DNA of 64,000 nucleotides from Endozoicomonas gorgoniicola. Its GTDB lineage: Bacteria > Pseudomonadota > Gammaproteobacteria > Pseudomonadales > Endozoicomonadaceae. The notes beneath the pieces were generated by a model. It ran no database searches, was not told where the DNA came from, and was given only the letters and a program-made list of their open reading frames with translations. A program made the position numbers and the translations under genes. Below are positions 63,982 to 64,000 of the stretch, piece by piece. Each line of letters begins with the position of its first letter. Position 1 is the first letter of the stretch. The DNA is taken from NCBI RefSeq assembly GCF_025562715.2, contig NZ_JAPFCC010000001.1, positions 4,052,501 to 4,116,500 of the forward strand, written 5' to 3'.

Positions 63982-64000
63982 ATGAAAACAAATTTTTTTG
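63982..64000 (+). CDS. start of a gene cut by the window edge
   Basis: ATG at 63982 with a good ribosome site (TAGGAGACG, 9 bases upstream) encodes MKTNFF before the window ends. A lysine start followed by hydrophobic residues fits a signal peptide, but too little is present to say more. Confidence 0.5.

Overview
The window looks like a chromosomal segment of a marine gammaproteobacterium, most likely an Endozoicomonas-like animal symbiont. This is inferred from three things: standard gammaproteobacterial housekeeping genes (nrdD/nrdG, ahpC/ahpF, rep, glk, fadL, syd, tcyP, ssb-MFS-uvrA, kamA), a heavy load of insertion sequences, and many lineage-specific exported proteins, some with eukaryote-type folds. 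No rRNA or tRNA gene was seen, so the genus is not proven.

Layout. 1-1441: 3' part of an exported repeat-bearing protein. 1.6-4.4 kb: anaerobic ribonucleotide reductase nrdD-nrdG behind an NrdR-like box. 4.4-5.6 kb: reverse-strand set with a membrane zinc peptidase. 5.8-9.9 kb: two convergent genes, an exported ADP-ribosylglycohydrolase-like protein and a 973-residue membrane protein, that share a cysteine-rich C-terminal motif. 10.2-11.9 kb: DUF1007/NicO metal transporter pair with a frameshift in an A7 tract. 11.9-19.1 kb: an IS island (IS605-type tnpB element, IS630/IS30 scar, IS66, IS1182 and IS1 remnants) in which an exported eukaryotic-type protein kinase gene has been split. 19.1-21.4 kb: ahpC-ahpF. 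21.5-25.5 kb: a large two-domain surface protein gene split by IS30 and shifted out of frame at a 9-nt homopolymer. 25.7-35.9 kb: syd, two paralogous DAACS symporters, fadL, glk, a duplicated hypothetical gene with a glk/nhaC duplication scar, nhaC and an exported peroxiredoxin. 36-49 kb: rep, two unknown or weakly assigned genes, 5-formyl-THF cyclo-ligase, a LysR regulator with IS30 just upstream, a CoA-disulfide-reductase-like enzyme, tcyP, ssb and a YajR-like MFS transporter. 49.4-58.1 kb: an exported hypothetical, uvrA, AT-rich acquired genes, a second IS66 copy, a mosaic uvrA fragment and a bactofilin. 58.4-64 kb: third IS30 copy, an exported GGTS-repeat protein, kamA and an amino-acid permease.

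How it fits together. The core genes describe a facultative anaerobe with peroxide defence, amino-acid, dicarboxylate and long-chain fatty-acid uptake, and sugar phosphorylation. Between them sit exported proteins of unknown or host-interaction-like character. Insertion sequences have repeatedly landed in or beside these accessory genes. For three of them, removing the element and one target-site copy on paper restores one continuous reading frame, so the insertions look recent.

The most notable observations are the shared C-x-G-A-C-x-C-A-T tail of the two convergent genes, the exported kinase, the possible homopolymer switch in the beta-helix surface protein, and the mosaic uvrA fragment.
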